A stretch of DNA of 33,143 nucleotides from Ruminococcus flavefaciens. GTDB lineage: Bacteria > Bacillota > Clostridia > Oscillospirales > Ruminococcaceae. Every line of letters begins with the position of its first letter. Position 1 is the stretch's first letter. Both the position numbers and the translations under genes were made by a program. The stretch lies in NCBI GenBank assembly GCA_902760805.1, contig CACWHY010000020.1, forward strand, positions 1 to 33,143. The letters are read 5' to 3'. Shown piece after piece: positions 1 through 7,593 of the stretch. The notes under the pieces were generated by a model. That model was not told where the DNA came from. It searched no databases and worked only from the letters and a program-made list of their open reading frames with translations.

Positions 1-371
1 TGGTGGAGGCGAGGGGAATTGAACCCCTGTCCGAAAGTCCGTTCATGCAACTTTCTACGAGCGTATTTTACCTACTTTAATTCCCCCGGAGCGGCGCCGA
101 TAAACGGGCTCCGCAGCGGAGTAGTCCGTATACATCCGGAAGGCACGGACACGCCTTCGGGACGTTCACCACTAAGTCGATGCCCAGCCGCAGGCCGTGG
201 TACTCATGCGGGGGGCAGTAGCTGACTTAAGCAGCTACCTGTACAGCGTTTCTGCTTACAGTGATGTTATTTCTTGCGTTTATATTTAAACGTGGCCGAG
301 GTTAAGGAGATCAGGCCGTTCTCCGCTCGCTTATCACACTTCAAGACCCCCGTCGAAACCTTTACGCCCCC
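1..371 (-). ncRNA. ssrA: tmRNA (transfer-messenger RNA)
   Basis: Rescues stalled ribosomes by acting first as a tRNA-Ala mimic and then as a short mRNA. On the minus strand the 5' end reads GGGGGCGTAAAGGTTTCGAC, the conserved tmRNA start, and the 3' end reads GGTTCAATTCCCC...CCTCCACCA, a T-arm plus encoded CCA that ends exactly at base 1. A tag reading frame lies in the middle (227-277). Its protein partner smpB is 1.2 kb upstream on the same strand with one gene between. The promoter at 412-440 would start the transcript near 405, so the mature 5' end at about 371 implies processing, as known for tmRNA. Confidence 0.96.
227..277 (-). other. tmRNA proteolysis-tag reading frame
   Basis: Starting from a GCA resume codon (275-277) and ending at TAA (227-229), the frame encodes ARNNITVSRNAVQVAA, 16 residues including the resume alanine. 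The hydrophobic VAA end is the expected ClpXP-type degron. The frame was chosen because it is the open frame ending in Val-Ala-Ala before a stop at the expected place in the molecule. The exact resume codon is inferred. Confidence 0.75.
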
Positions 372-411
372 ATTTGGGGGAGTCAGGGGAGCTTAAAATG
401 CTCTTTTTCAT

Positions 412-440
412 ATTATACACCAAAAGAGAAATTTTGTCAA
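412..440 (-). promoter_or_regulatory. ssrA promoter
   Basis: Minus-strand TTGACA (435-440), 17-bp spacer, TATAAT (412-417): a perfect sigma-A consensus. GGTG sits directly upstream of the -10 box, as in several other promoters of this window. Confidence 0.9.
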
Positions 441-466
441 TGGGGAGACCTGTCACAATTTGACGG

Positions 467-1594
467 TCAAAGAAGAACTATCTCCTGCTTGTCAGCGTTG
501 ACCACAGCCTCAGCGCCATAGGGGAGGATCACACGGGGAGCGCCGTGTCCGAAATTGACATTGTAGAGAATGGGGAGCTCCGGGTCGTCCACTGTTTCGG
601 TCCAGACTTTTTTGTACTCCTCATAGAAGCACTCGTCAATAGGTTTGCCCACGATCATTCCGCTGACAGCGTTGAAAACGCCCTCCGCTCTGAAGGCTTC
701 CAGGTAAGATCTGAGCTGTTCCGGGGAAATACGCAGCTCGCTGGTCTCAGCGAACAAGATCTTTCCCTGCCACTCTTCCTTAGTGGGGAAAACACCGTAT
801 TTCCGGACGATCTCGCCCTGAGTATCGAAAACCTCCGGAGAGGGATAGGCTCCGGCCTGATCCGGGTGCTGTTTGAGAAATGCCTCCATAAAGCCACGGA
901 CATCAGAGAGAAGCATATCGCCCATGGACTCAATGCAGCCGCCCAGGAGCTCTCCACGAAATACAGGACTTCCCTGCAAAAGCTCAAAGCCGTGCTGCTC
1001 TCTGTGGGAGACCGGGGGCTTGCCGATGAACTCTGCTGAGAAGCTCTCACGCTCCTGGTACCAGTATTCCGAGGAAGTTATTTTTCGGCCGTGATAAGGG
1101 GAAAACAGGCTCTCAAACTGTTCCTTGGAATAGGGGAGCATATCCTCCGCCAGCTCTGCCAGATCAGTGATGAAGGCCTGCCCGTAGAAGGTCTGTAGTC
1201 CAAGTCTGTGGAACATCAGGTGGCTGTTAGTGGTATCCGAGTAGCCCAAAAACAGCTTCGGGTGATCTTGAACAGCCCGGAGAAATTCCGAATCCTCCAT
1301 GAGGAATGGGATGGTGCGGAAGGAGTCGATGCCGCCTATAGCGGTGATCACGCCTTTTATGGAGTCGTCCAGGAAGGCGTCTTTCAGGTCGGCAGCTCTT
1401 GCTTCGGGGTGCTTGCAGATGAACTCCACACCGGAAAGAGCGTGCTTGGTAAACACCGGCTCAAGGCCGAATGCCCGGAGTCTTCTTATACCGATCTCAA
1501 CCTCATGAGCAGCGAATTTCTCTCCCAGCATACCGCTGGAAAGGCTGATAATAGCGACTTTATCGCCTTTTTTAAGGGGCTCTGGAGTTCTCAT
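467..1594 (-). CDS. LD-carboxypeptidase family protein (peptidase S66)
   Basis: A serine peptidase of the LdcA/MccF family, which removes the terminal D-Ala from cytoplasmic muropeptides or detoxifies microcin-like peptides. It has 375 residues and no signal peptide, so it is cytosolic. The nucleophile motif GYSD places Ser119; Glu222 (GGCIES) and His350 (NFGHGAP) complete the family's Ser-Glu-His triad. The ATG at 1594 is preferred because a GAGGT site lies 8 bases before it. An in-frame GTG at 1606 would start inside the smpB stop and has no ribosome site. Only 8 bases separate it from the smpB stop, so the two genes are probably co-transcribed. Whether it acts on muropeptides or on a peptide antibiotic cannot be decided from sequence alone. 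Confidence 0.88.
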   Translation of the reverse strand: MRTPEPLKKGDKVAIISLSSGMLGEKFAAHEVEIGIRRLRAFGLEPVFTKHALSGVEFICKHPEARAADLKDAFLDDSIKGVITAIGGIDSFRTIPFLMEDSEFLRAVQDHPKLFLGYSDTTNSHLMFHRLGLQTFYGQAFITDLAELAEDMLPYSKEQFESLFSPYHGRKITSSEYWYQERESFSAEFIGKPPVSHREQHGFELLQGSPVFRGELLGGCIESMGDMLLSDVRGFMEAFLKQHPDQAGAYPSPEVFDTQGEIVRKYGVFPTKEEWQGKILFAETSELRISPEQLRSYLEAFRAEGVFNAVSGMIVGKPIDECFYEEYKKVWTETVDDPELPILYNVNFGHGAPRVILPYGAEAVVNADKQEIVLL

Positions 1595-1602
1595 TGCATA
1601 CC

Positions 1603-2067
1603 TCACTGATTTTTTGCTTTCAGATTTCTGTCGATCTCACGTCTTGCGTCACGCTTTGCCATATCAGCACGCTTGTCGTAGAGCTTTTTGCCCTTGCAAA
1701 GTCCAACGGCCACCTTCACCTTTGAGTCCTTGAAATAAAGGCTCAGGGGAATGAGCGACAGGCCCTCCTGCTTGACGGTGCCGTAGAGTTTGTTGATCTC
1801 ACGCTTGTGCATGAGGAGCTTGCGGACACGCATGGGGTCACGGTTGAAAATATTGCCCTTTTCGTAGGGAGAAATGTGCATACCACGGACGAAGATCTCG
1901 CCCTTATCTATGGAGCACCAACTGTCCTTTAGGTTGACGCCGCCCTGACGGATGGACTTTACCTCGGTGCCCACCAGCTCGATACCGGCCTCATAGGTCT
2001 CCAGCACGAAATAATCGTGGCGAGCCTTCCGGTTCTCGGCGATAGTTTTGGTTCCTTTTGAGCGCAA
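1603..2067 (-). CDS. smpB: SsrA-binding protein SmpB
   Basis: Binds tmRNA and delivers it to stalled ribosomes. The protein has 154 residues, the normal family size, with the conserved core [20 protein letters not shown], then [12 protein letters not shown] and the basic C-terminal tail. The start is a TTG at 2067: an AGGAGG site precedes it by about 8 bases, while the upstream ATG at 2088 lies almost at the transcription start predicted from the promoter at 2092-2120 and so cannot be used. The LD-carboxypeptidase follows after 8 bases and ssrA lies beyond it, so the tmRNA and its partner are neighbours with separate promoters. Confidence 0.96.
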   Translation of the reverse strand: MRSKGTKTIAENRKARHDYFVLETYEAGIELVGTEVKSIRQGGVNLKDSWCSIDKGEIFVRGMHISPYEKGNIFNRDPMRVRKLLMHKREINKLYGTVKQEGLSLIPLSLYFKDSKVKVAVGLCKGKKLYDKRADMAKRDARREIDRNLKAKNQ

Positions 2068-2091
2068 AGGGCTCACCTCCTTTACCATACT

Positions 2092-2120
2092 ATTATACAC
2101 TTTTTGGGAAGCTAAGTCAA
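2092..2120 (-). promoter_or_regulatory. smpB promoter
   Basis: Minus-strand TTGACT (2115-2120), 17-bp spacer, TATAAT (2092-2097). The predicted start near 2085 rules out the ATG at 2088 and supports the TTG start of smpB. Confidence 0.88.
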
Positions 2121-2199
2121 CATTGCCGGAAATAATAGTGGTCAGCAGAAAATACACTCCCGGTGGAGGCTTTGACGAACTCTTTATTTAACAGTACAA

Positions 2200-2246
2200 A
2201 GCAATTTTGTCTGAATTAAATTGCTATGACAGCACTAAATTGCTAT
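2200..2246. promoter_or_regulatory. Cluster of GCAATTT boxes upstream of an araC gene
   Basis: AGCAATTT at 2200-2207 and its inverted form AAATTGCT at 2218-2225 and 2237-2244. The last two belong to an 11-base direct repeat, TAAATTGCTAT (2217-2227 and 2236-2246), 19 bp apart. The boxes end 15 bp before the -35 box of the adjacent promoter, a usual place for an activator or autoregulator. The GCAATT core recurs upstream of the second AraC gene at 18278. Function is inferred. Confidence 0.45.
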
Positions 2247-2261
2247 AATTTCAAAAAGCTA

Positions 2262-2290
2262 TTGCAAATGATCATTTGGTGTGTTATAAT
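2262..2290 (+). promoter_or_regulatory. Promoter of first araC-type gene
   Basis: TTGCAA (2262-2267), 17-bp spacer, TATAAT (2285-2290), with an extended -10 TGT just before the box. The start is predicted near 2297, giving a leader of about 43 bases to the ATG at 2340. Confidence 0.85.
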
Positions 2291-2339
2291 AAAATCAAAC
2301 ACAGGACAGGGAAGAGCTCTGTTCGGAATGAGGTGGGAT

Positions 2340-3086
2340 ATGACTCAAAGTTCAGAAAGAATGGTTGCGGAGACCTTGTTTTCTCCGCCGCAGGACGACT
2401 TCCGGCACGCCTCTTTTGACCGAGAGGTAGCCTTTTACGAGAGCGTCCGCTCCGGCGATATCGAGCTGGTGCGGGTTTTCGCTTCACCCCTATTCAGCGA
2501 GGGCTGCGGAGTTCTCAGCGAGGATCCTCTGCGAAATCTCAAGTATCATTTCATAATCTCCACGGCGCTTATCGCACGTTCCTGCATAAACGGTGGACTG
2601 TCCACAGAGGAGTCCTATCAGATGAGCGACCTGTATATCAACAGAGCCGACAAAGCCCGGTCTGAGGCGGAGATCCGGGCTCTCCACTCTGAGATGATCG
2701 AGGGCTACACACGCCGTATGCGCCAGGTGAGGCTGGGCGGAGTTTACTCCAAGCAGATCGTTCGGGCGGTGGATCACATCGTCAGCCACCTTCACGGCAG
2801 GATCCTTATCAACGATACGGCGGCGGAGCTGGGTATCAGTCCCTCCTATCTTTCCAGGCTTTTCAAGGCGGAGACAGGCCTTGCTTTCAGCGATTACGTC
2901 AACCGCACAAAGTCTGAGGAGGCCGCAAATCTTCTGCTTTTCTCTGAGTATTCCGACCTGGAGATCAGCAACCTGTTCGGCTTCAGCTCCCAGAGCCACT
3001 TTATACGCACCTTCCGGAAATACATGGGCGTGACTCCCAAGGAGTACAAAAGGCGAAACAAGCTGGACGGCATAACACAAAAATAG
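2340..3086 (+). CDS. AraC-family transcriptional regulator
   Basis: A DNA-binding regulator of 248 residues. The C-terminal part (about 140-242) is a double helix-turn-helix AraC domain: the first helix pair carries TAAELGISPSYLSRLFK and the second ISNLFGFSSQSHFIRTFRKY, followed by the signature GVTPKEYKRR. The N-terminal part (1-135) is not a recognisable cupin; it resembles the sensor half of Firmicute AraC proteins of unknown ligand. The ATG at 2340 is chosen because GAGGTG lies just upstream and the promoter start (about 2297) excludes the first in-frame ATG at 2226. It lies directly upstream of and parallel to the GH9 cellulase, from which a terminator separates it, so it is a plausible local regulator of that gene; this link is inference. 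Confidence 0.9.
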   Translation: MTQSSERMVAETLFSPPQDDFRHASFDREVAFYESVRSGDIELVRVFASPLFSEGCGVLSEDPLRNLKYHFIISTALIARSCINGGLSTEESYQMSDLYINRADKARSEAEIRALHSEMIEGYTRRMRQVRLGGVYSKQIVRAVDHIVSHLHGRILINDTAAELGISPSYLSRLFKAETGLAFSDYVNRTKSEEAANLLLFSEYSDLEISNLFGFSSQSHFIRTFRKYMGVTPKEYKRRNKLDGITQK

Positions 3087-3093
3087 CAGAATG

Positions 3094-3129
3094 GCGCTCC
3101 GACACTTTCGGGGCGCTGTTTTTGTTTTC
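3094..3129 (+). terminator. Terminator of first araC-type gene
   Basis: Nine-base-pair stem GCGCTCCGA / TCGGGGCGC with one G-T wobble around a short loop, followed by a T-rich run. It begins 8 bases after the araC stop. Confidence 0.85.
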
Positions 3130-3139
3130 TTACAAAGAA

Positions 3140-3202
3140 TGTCATGAAAATGCTATTTCTGTCATAATAGTAATATACAAATGCACTGCACGGGTGTATA
3201 AT
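3140..3202 (+). promoter_or_regulatory. Promoter region of GH9/GH16 gene with direct repeats
   Basis: TATAAT at 3197-3202 with GGGTG just before it. The best -35 at 17 bp is TATACA (3174-3179), only 4 of 6 consensus. Upstream lie two TGTCAT repeats at 3140-3145 and 3160-3165, 20 bp apart, at about -69 and -49 from the predicted start. A weak -35 with same-face repeats suits an activator. The leader is about 62 bases with a GAGAGGGA ribosome site. Confidence 0.6.
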
Positions 3203-3270
3203 GAGGTTGTATAAAACGAATATTCTGCGGCCCATAGCACTGGACTGCGGGGAAAAGAGAGGGATCTTTT

Positions 3271-6200
3271 ATGAAGAAGTCTATTCGGCGTTTTGCGGCC
3301 GGTGTAGCTGCAATGGCTATCATGGCTGCATCTGTACCTGTCGTAACGGCGCCTGTTTTCGCTGCCGGCAACCTTGTTTCCAACTCCACATTTGAGTCCG
3401 GCACCTCCGGCTGGGGCACCTACAAGGAGAGCGGCGGCGCCTGCACTCTCACCACAGAGGGCGGCAAGCTGGCGTTTAAGATCGACAGCGTCGGCACAAA
3501 GAACTACTCAGTTCAGATGTTCTACGACATCGTTCCTATGTATAAGAACGGCGTTTACCACCTGAGCTTCGACATCTCCTCTAGCACAAATCGTTTCCTG
3601 GAGTGCATGGTCCAGCAGAACGGCGGCGACTACACCGCTTACAAGTGGCTTGGAATAGATGCAACTACCGGCTCTCAGCACATCGACGAGTATTTCACAA
3701 TGGAGTACGAGTCGGACATCATGGCTAAGCTGGTGTTCAACTGCGGTATCCAGGAAAAGCATGAGGGCAACCTTCCTGCTCATACTATCTATCTGGACAA
3801 CGTGACTCTTGAGCTTGTGGACGACTCAAAGGTGGATTACTCCTCAACTCGTCCCTACGCCCCCTCTATCAATGTAAACCAGGTGGGCTACAGAACAGGC
3901 GACACAAAGACAGCTGTTTTCCGTGATGTTACAAGCCAGTCCTCATTCGAGGTGGTCAATGCTTCCACAAATCAGACTGTTTACACAGGCTCTCTGGTGA
4001 GCAAGGGCAACAACGCCTCTGCCGGCGAGTCCAACTGGACCGGAGATTTCTCCTCAGTAAAGACCCCCGGCACATATTTCATCAAGTGCAGCGGCCTTGA
4101 CGACTCCTACAAGTTCACCATTGGCGATGATGTGTATAACAATATGCTCAACGACTCTGTGAAGATGCTCTACCTCCAGCGCTGCGGCGTTGCAGTTCAG
4201 GACAGCTCCTTCGCACATCCTGCCTGCCATACATCTATGGCCACCGTTTACGGTACTAACCAGCAAATCGACGTCAGCGGCGGCTGGCACGATGCAGGCG
4301 ACTACGGAAGATATGTAGTTCCCGCAGCTAAGGCTGTTGCGGACCTGCTTTACGCATACCAGACAACTCCTGATATTTACGGTGATGATCTTGGTATCCC
4401 CGAGAGCGGCAACGGAGTTCCCGACATCCTTGACGAGGCTAAGTTCGAGCTGACTTGGATGAAGAAGATGCAGGCCTCTGACGGCGGAGTTTACCATAAG
4501 GTGACCTGCGAGAACTTCCCCGGCTACGTTATGCCTCAGGAGGAGACCGACCGCCTGATCGTTACTCCCGTTTCCTCTACAGCAACTGCTGATTTCTGTG
4601 CTTCCATGGCACTGGCATATGAGTTCTACAAGGACAGCGACCCCAGCTTTGCAAACGACTGTCTTGACAGAGCTAAGAAGGCCTGGGGCTGGCTCCAGAG
4701 CAATCCTAACCTTGTCTTCCAGAATCCCGGAGACATCTCTACCGGTGAGTACGGAGACAAGTCCGATAAGGACGAGCGTTACTGGGCAGCTGCTCAGATG
4801 TACCGTGCTACAGGAGAGTCAAGCTACCTCAGCGCTGTTTCTGCAAACAGCAGCGGCGGCAAGGGCCTCGACTGGTCAACAGTTGGCGATTACGGAAACA
4901 TAGCTCTCCTGACCATGAAGAACGTTGACAAGAGCCTTTCTGAGTATCAGGCTGCATCAAAGACTGTACTCTCTCAGGCGGATAAATTTGTGACCAATTC
5001 CTCCAGCTCTCCCTATGGCGTAGCTCTCACCAGCTTCGCCTGGGGAAGCAATATGACTGTTGCAAACGCAGGTATCATCACCGGCCTTGCATATCAGCTC
5101 ACAGGCGAGGAAAAGTACCTGACAGCAGCCAGCAAACAGCTTGACTATCTGCTGGGAACAAATCCCTGCGGCGAGTGCTTCATGACCGGTTACGGAACAG
5201 TTTCTCCCGAAAATCCTCACCACCGTCCTTCCATGGCAGTTGGCAAGGCAATGAAGGGAATGCTGGTCGGCGGCGTAAACTCAGCACTTGAGGACAGCGC
5301 TGCAAAGGCTTATTGTACAGATCTTCCCGCATACAAGCGCTATGTTGACAACTCCGAGAGCTACTCCACCAACGAGATCACCATTTACTGGAACTCTCCT
5401 CTCACATACCTGCTCTCGCTTACAGATGAAAGCGCATCTATCCCCGATGTTGAGCCTGTAACAGATCCTACAGAGCCTACAACAGATCCGATCCACGACG
5501 GTGAATACCTCTGGGGCGATGCAAACTGCAACGGCGAAGTAACTCTCAATGATGCAGTTGCGATCCTTCAGTACGTTGCACTTCCCGGAAAATATCCGCT
5601 CTCTGAGCTGGGACTGATCCAGGGCGACGTTCATCTGCACGGCAACGGTATCTCAGGTCTGGACGCACTTTCCATTCAGAAGCTGGACGCAAAGGTGATT
5701 TTTACACTTCCTGAGTCTTGGGCTGATCCTGCAACTCCCACAACAACACCCGTTCCGACAACGACTATGCCTGTAGTATATACAACTGTAGCACCTGTTC
5801 AGCAGAAGGCTGTTTACGGCGGATTTACAGATTACGGCACACCCATGAACGATAAAGCCACAGCAGTTGCTGATTTCCGCAAGGGCAGCACACCTCTCTT
5901 CTTCGCCTCTGACGGCTGGGAGAACGGCGATCCCTTCGACTGCGGCTGGTATGCAAGCAATACCTCCCTTAACGAAGGCTTCCTGAAGCTGACTATCGAC
6001 AAGGACTCCACCGGCAAGTACGCTTACTCTGGTGCTGAGTACAGAACAGCCGACCACTACGGCTACGGCTACTATGAGACCTCCATGCAGGCTATCAAGA
6101 ATCCCGGCGTTGTTTCCTCCTTCTTCACCTACACAGGCGAGTCCGAGAAAAATCCCTGGGACGAGATCGACATCGAGGTACTTGGCAAGGATACAACTAA

Positions 6201-6495
6201 GGTGCAGTTCAACTACTACACCAACAGCGTAGGTAAGCACGAGTTTATGTATGACCTTGGCTTTGACGCATCCGAGGGCTTCCACACCTACGGCTTTGAC
6301 TGGCAGCCCGACCACATCACCTGGTATGTTGACGGAAAGGCAGTTTACACAGCTACAGAGAACATACCTGTAACTCCCGGACGTATCATGATGAATACAT
6401 GGCCCGGCAGAGGCGTTGACGGCTGGCTTGACCACTACAACGGCAACACACCTCTTACAGCAAGGTACCTTTGGGTGACCTACAACAAACAGTAA
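3271..6495 (+). CDS. Secreted multimodular beta-glucanase: CBM4-Ig-GH9-dockerin-GH16
   Basis: Extracellular cellulosomal enzyme of 1074 residues. Order: signal peptide 1-31 (cut after VFA); CBM4-like glucan-binding module about 34-185; Ig-like module 198-285; GH9 endoglucanase about 289-720, with catalytic [11 protein letters not shown] (Asp341, Asp344), NPHHRP (648-653) and general acid Glu702 in [11 protein letters not shown]; a short Thr/Pro linker; dockerin 748-810; a second Thr/Pro linker; GH16 lichenase about 852-1074 with [10 protein letters not shown] (Glu965 nucleophile, Asp967, Glu969 acid/base). Dockerin loop 1 (Asp750 to Asp761) is a canonical 12-residue calcium loop. Loop 2 (Asp786 to Asp798) is one residue longer and has His at two usual ligand positions. 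Substrates are probably cellulose and mixed-linkage beta-1,3-1,4-glucan. The dockerin lies between the two catalytic modules rather than at the C-terminus. Own promoter and terminator: monocistronic. Confidence 0.95.
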   Translation: MKKSIRRFAAGVAAMAIMAASVPVVTAPVFAAGNLVSNSTFESGTSGWGTYKESGGACTLTTEGGKLAFKIDSVGTKNYSVQMFYDIVPMYKNGVYHLSFDISSSTNRFLECMVQQNGGDYTAYKWLGIDATTGSQHIDEYFTMEYESDIMAKLVFNCGIQEKHEGNLPAHTIYLDNVTLELVDDSKVDYSSTRPYAPSINVNQVGYRTGDTKTAVFRDVTSQSSFEVVNASTNQTVYTGSLVSKGNNASAGESNWTGDFSSVKTPGTYFIKCSGLDDSYKFTIGDDVYNNMLNDSVKMLYLQRCGVAVQDSSFAHPACHTSMATVYGTNQQIDVSGGWHDAGDYGRYVVPAAKAVADLLYAYQTTPDIYGDDLGIPESGNGVPDILDEAKFELTWMKKMQASDGGVYHKVTCENFPGYVMPQEETDRLIVTPVSSTATADFCASMALAYEFYKDSDPSFANDCLDRAKKAWGWLQSNPNLVFQNPGDISTGEYGDKSDKDERYWAAAQMYRATGESSYLSAVSANSSGGKGLDWSTVGDYGNIALLTMKNVDKSLSEYQAASKTVLSQADKFVTNSSSSPYGVALTSFAWGSNMTVANAGIITGLAYQLTGEEKYLTAASKQLDYLLGTNPCGECFMTGYGTVSPENPHHRPSMAVGKAMKGMLVGGVNSALEDSAAKAYCTDLPAYKRYVDNSESYSTNEITIYWNSPLTYLLSLTDESASIPDVEPVTDPTEPTTDPIHDGEYLWGDANCNGEVTLNDAVAILQYVALPGKYPLSELGLIQGDVHLHGNGISGLDALSIQKLDAKVIFTLPESWADPATPTTTPVPTTTMPVVYTTVAPVQQKAVYGGFTDYGTPMNDKATAVADFRKGSTPLFFASDGWENGDPFDCGWYASNTSLNEGFLKLTIDKDSTGKYAYSGAEYRTADHYGYGYYETSMQAIKNPGVVSSFFTYTGESEKNPWDEIDIEVLGKDTTKVQFNYYTNSVGKHEFMYDLGFDASEGFHTYGFDWQPDHITWYVDGKAVYTATENIPVTPGRIMMNTWPGRGVDGWLDHYNGNTPLTARYLWVTYNKQ

Positions 6496-6516
6496 TCATC
6501 TTCATTCTCTCTAAAG

Positions 6517-6543
6517 GCAGGCTCCGAAAGGGACCTGCTTTTT
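6517..6543 (+). terminator. Terminator of GH9/GH16 gene
   Basis: GCAGG / CCTGC stem (6517-6521 and 6534-6538) with an inner short stem closed by a GAAA loop, then five T. It lies 21 bases after the stop. Confidence 0.8.
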
Positions 6544-6563
6544 CGTTGCGAGCGGCTAACGGT

Positions 6564-6592
6564 TTGACAAGGGCGGCGCTGAGTGGTAAAAT
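6564..6592 (+). promoter_or_regulatory. Promoter of COG0523 GTPase gene
   Basis: TTGACA (6564-6569), 17-bp spacer ending in GTGG, TAAAAT (6587-6592). The start near 6599 fits the ATG at 6616. Confidence 0.82.
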
Positions 6593-6615
6593 TAGAAGAA
6601 GAAAGGAGAGTTCCT

Positions 6616-7593
6616 ATGACAAAGATAGACCTTGTTACGGGCATTTTAGGCTCAGGAAAGACCACTTTTCTCCGGGGCTACGTCCGGCACCTTCTCTCTA
6701 AGGGAATGAGAGTTGCTGTGCTGGAGAACGATTTCGGAGCAGTGAATATTGACATGATGATGCTGTCAGACCTCCAGAGCGAGCGCTGCACAGTTACCAT
6801 GATAGTGGGCGGAGGAGATCCATGCTGTCACCGCCGGCGCTTCAAGACCCAGCTCATAAATCTGGGCATGGAGCACTACGACCGTGTGATCGTGGAGCCC
6901 TCCGGCATCTTCGACATGGACGAGTTTTTCGATATTTTGCACGAGTCTCCCATAGACCGCTGGTTTGAGGTCGGGAGCGTGCTGACGATCCTTGACGGCA
7001 CAACTGAGGATGTGCTCCCGGAGGAAATGGAGTACATCTTCGGCTCTGAGGCGGCCTCCAGCGGAAGGCTCCTGCTGAGCAAGGGCGGCTCCACAGAAAA
7101 AGAGCGCTCTGCTTCGGCGGAGAGGCTTCTCTCGCACCTTGACAGAGCGCTGGAATTCATTCGCTGCGACAGGGGATTTTCCCTGTCTGATATTGTGACG
7201 AAGCCCTGGGAGGACTTCACGCCGGAGGACTACGACAGCCTTATGACTGCCGGTTACCGGGGATCTTCCTATGTCAAGCGCTACAGCACCGAGACCTTCC
7301 ACAGCGGCGTCCACTACTTCATGCACGTCCGTTTTCCTGAGGAAAAGGTGCCAGAGCTGGTGAGCAGCCTGTTTTCCGACAAGAGCTGCGGAGATATTTT
7401 CCGTGTGAAGGGAGCCTTTGCTGACACTGAGGGCAACTGGCATCGCCTGAATGCAACTGCCCAGCGAACGGATCTTGTTCCTTCAAGTGCAGGTCAGGCC
7501 GTGCTGATCGTGATCGGAGACGGCCTTGACAGAAGCCGCATAGACGGCTATATTTCGGCAATAAACACCGACCCGGACTACGTTTCCATTTGA
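6616..7593 (+). CDS. COG0523 (CobW/P47K) family GTPase, putative metallochaperone
   Basis: Cytosolic G3E-class GTPase of 325 residues, a family that moves metals such as zinc, nickel or cobalt to target enzymes. The P-loop is GILGSGKT (9-16), the switch region includes ENDFG, and VEPSGIFD is the Walker B-like motif. The usual CxCC metal site is altered: the segment reads GDPCCHRRR, keeping Cys70-Cys71 and losing the first Cys. The expected NKxD guanine-specificity motif is not obvious and seems replaced near LLLSKGG. The ATG at 6616 has AAAGGAGAG 5 bases upstream; the ATG-less extension from 6583 overlaps the promoter. The client metal and protein are unknown. The stop abuts the convergent ABC gene with no spacer. 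Confidence 0.82.
   Translation: MTKIDLVTGILGSGKTTFLRGYVRHLLSKGMRVAVLENDFGAVNIDMMMLSDLQSERCTVTMIVGGGDPCCHRRRFKTQLINLGMEHYDRVIVEPSGIFDMDEFFDILHESPIDRWFEVGSVLTILDGTTEDVLPEEMEYIFGSEAASSGRLLLSKGGSTEKERSASAERLLSHLDRALEFIRCDRGFSLSDIVTKPWEDFTPEDYDSLMTAGYRGSSYVKRYSTETFHSGVHYFMHVRFPEEKVPELVSSLFSDKSCGDIFRVKGAFADTEGNWHRLNATAQRTDLVPSSAGQAVLIVIGDGLDRSRIDGYISAINTDPDYVSI

Noticed and set aside
459-471. Small palindrome TTTGAC-x-GTCAAA at the end of the LD-carboxypeptidase gene as an operator
   Set aside because: It overlaps the stop codon, is upstream of the ssrA -35 by about 20 bp and has no second copy; too little to support.
1594-1606. GTG at 1606 as start of the LD-carboxypeptidase
   Set aside because: It overlaps the smpB stop and has no ribosome site, whereas the ATG at 1594 has GAGGT at good spacing.
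2226-2340. N-terminal extension of the first AraC protein to the ATG at 2226
   Set aside because: The promoter -35 and -10 (2262-2290) lie inside it, so it would not be transcribed from that promoter.
5653-6435. A 260-codon open frame on the minus strand inside the GH9/GH16 gene
   Set aside because: The plus strand carries signal, catalytic and dockerin motifs in full; the minus-strand frame is a codon-bias shadow with no motif or ribosome site.
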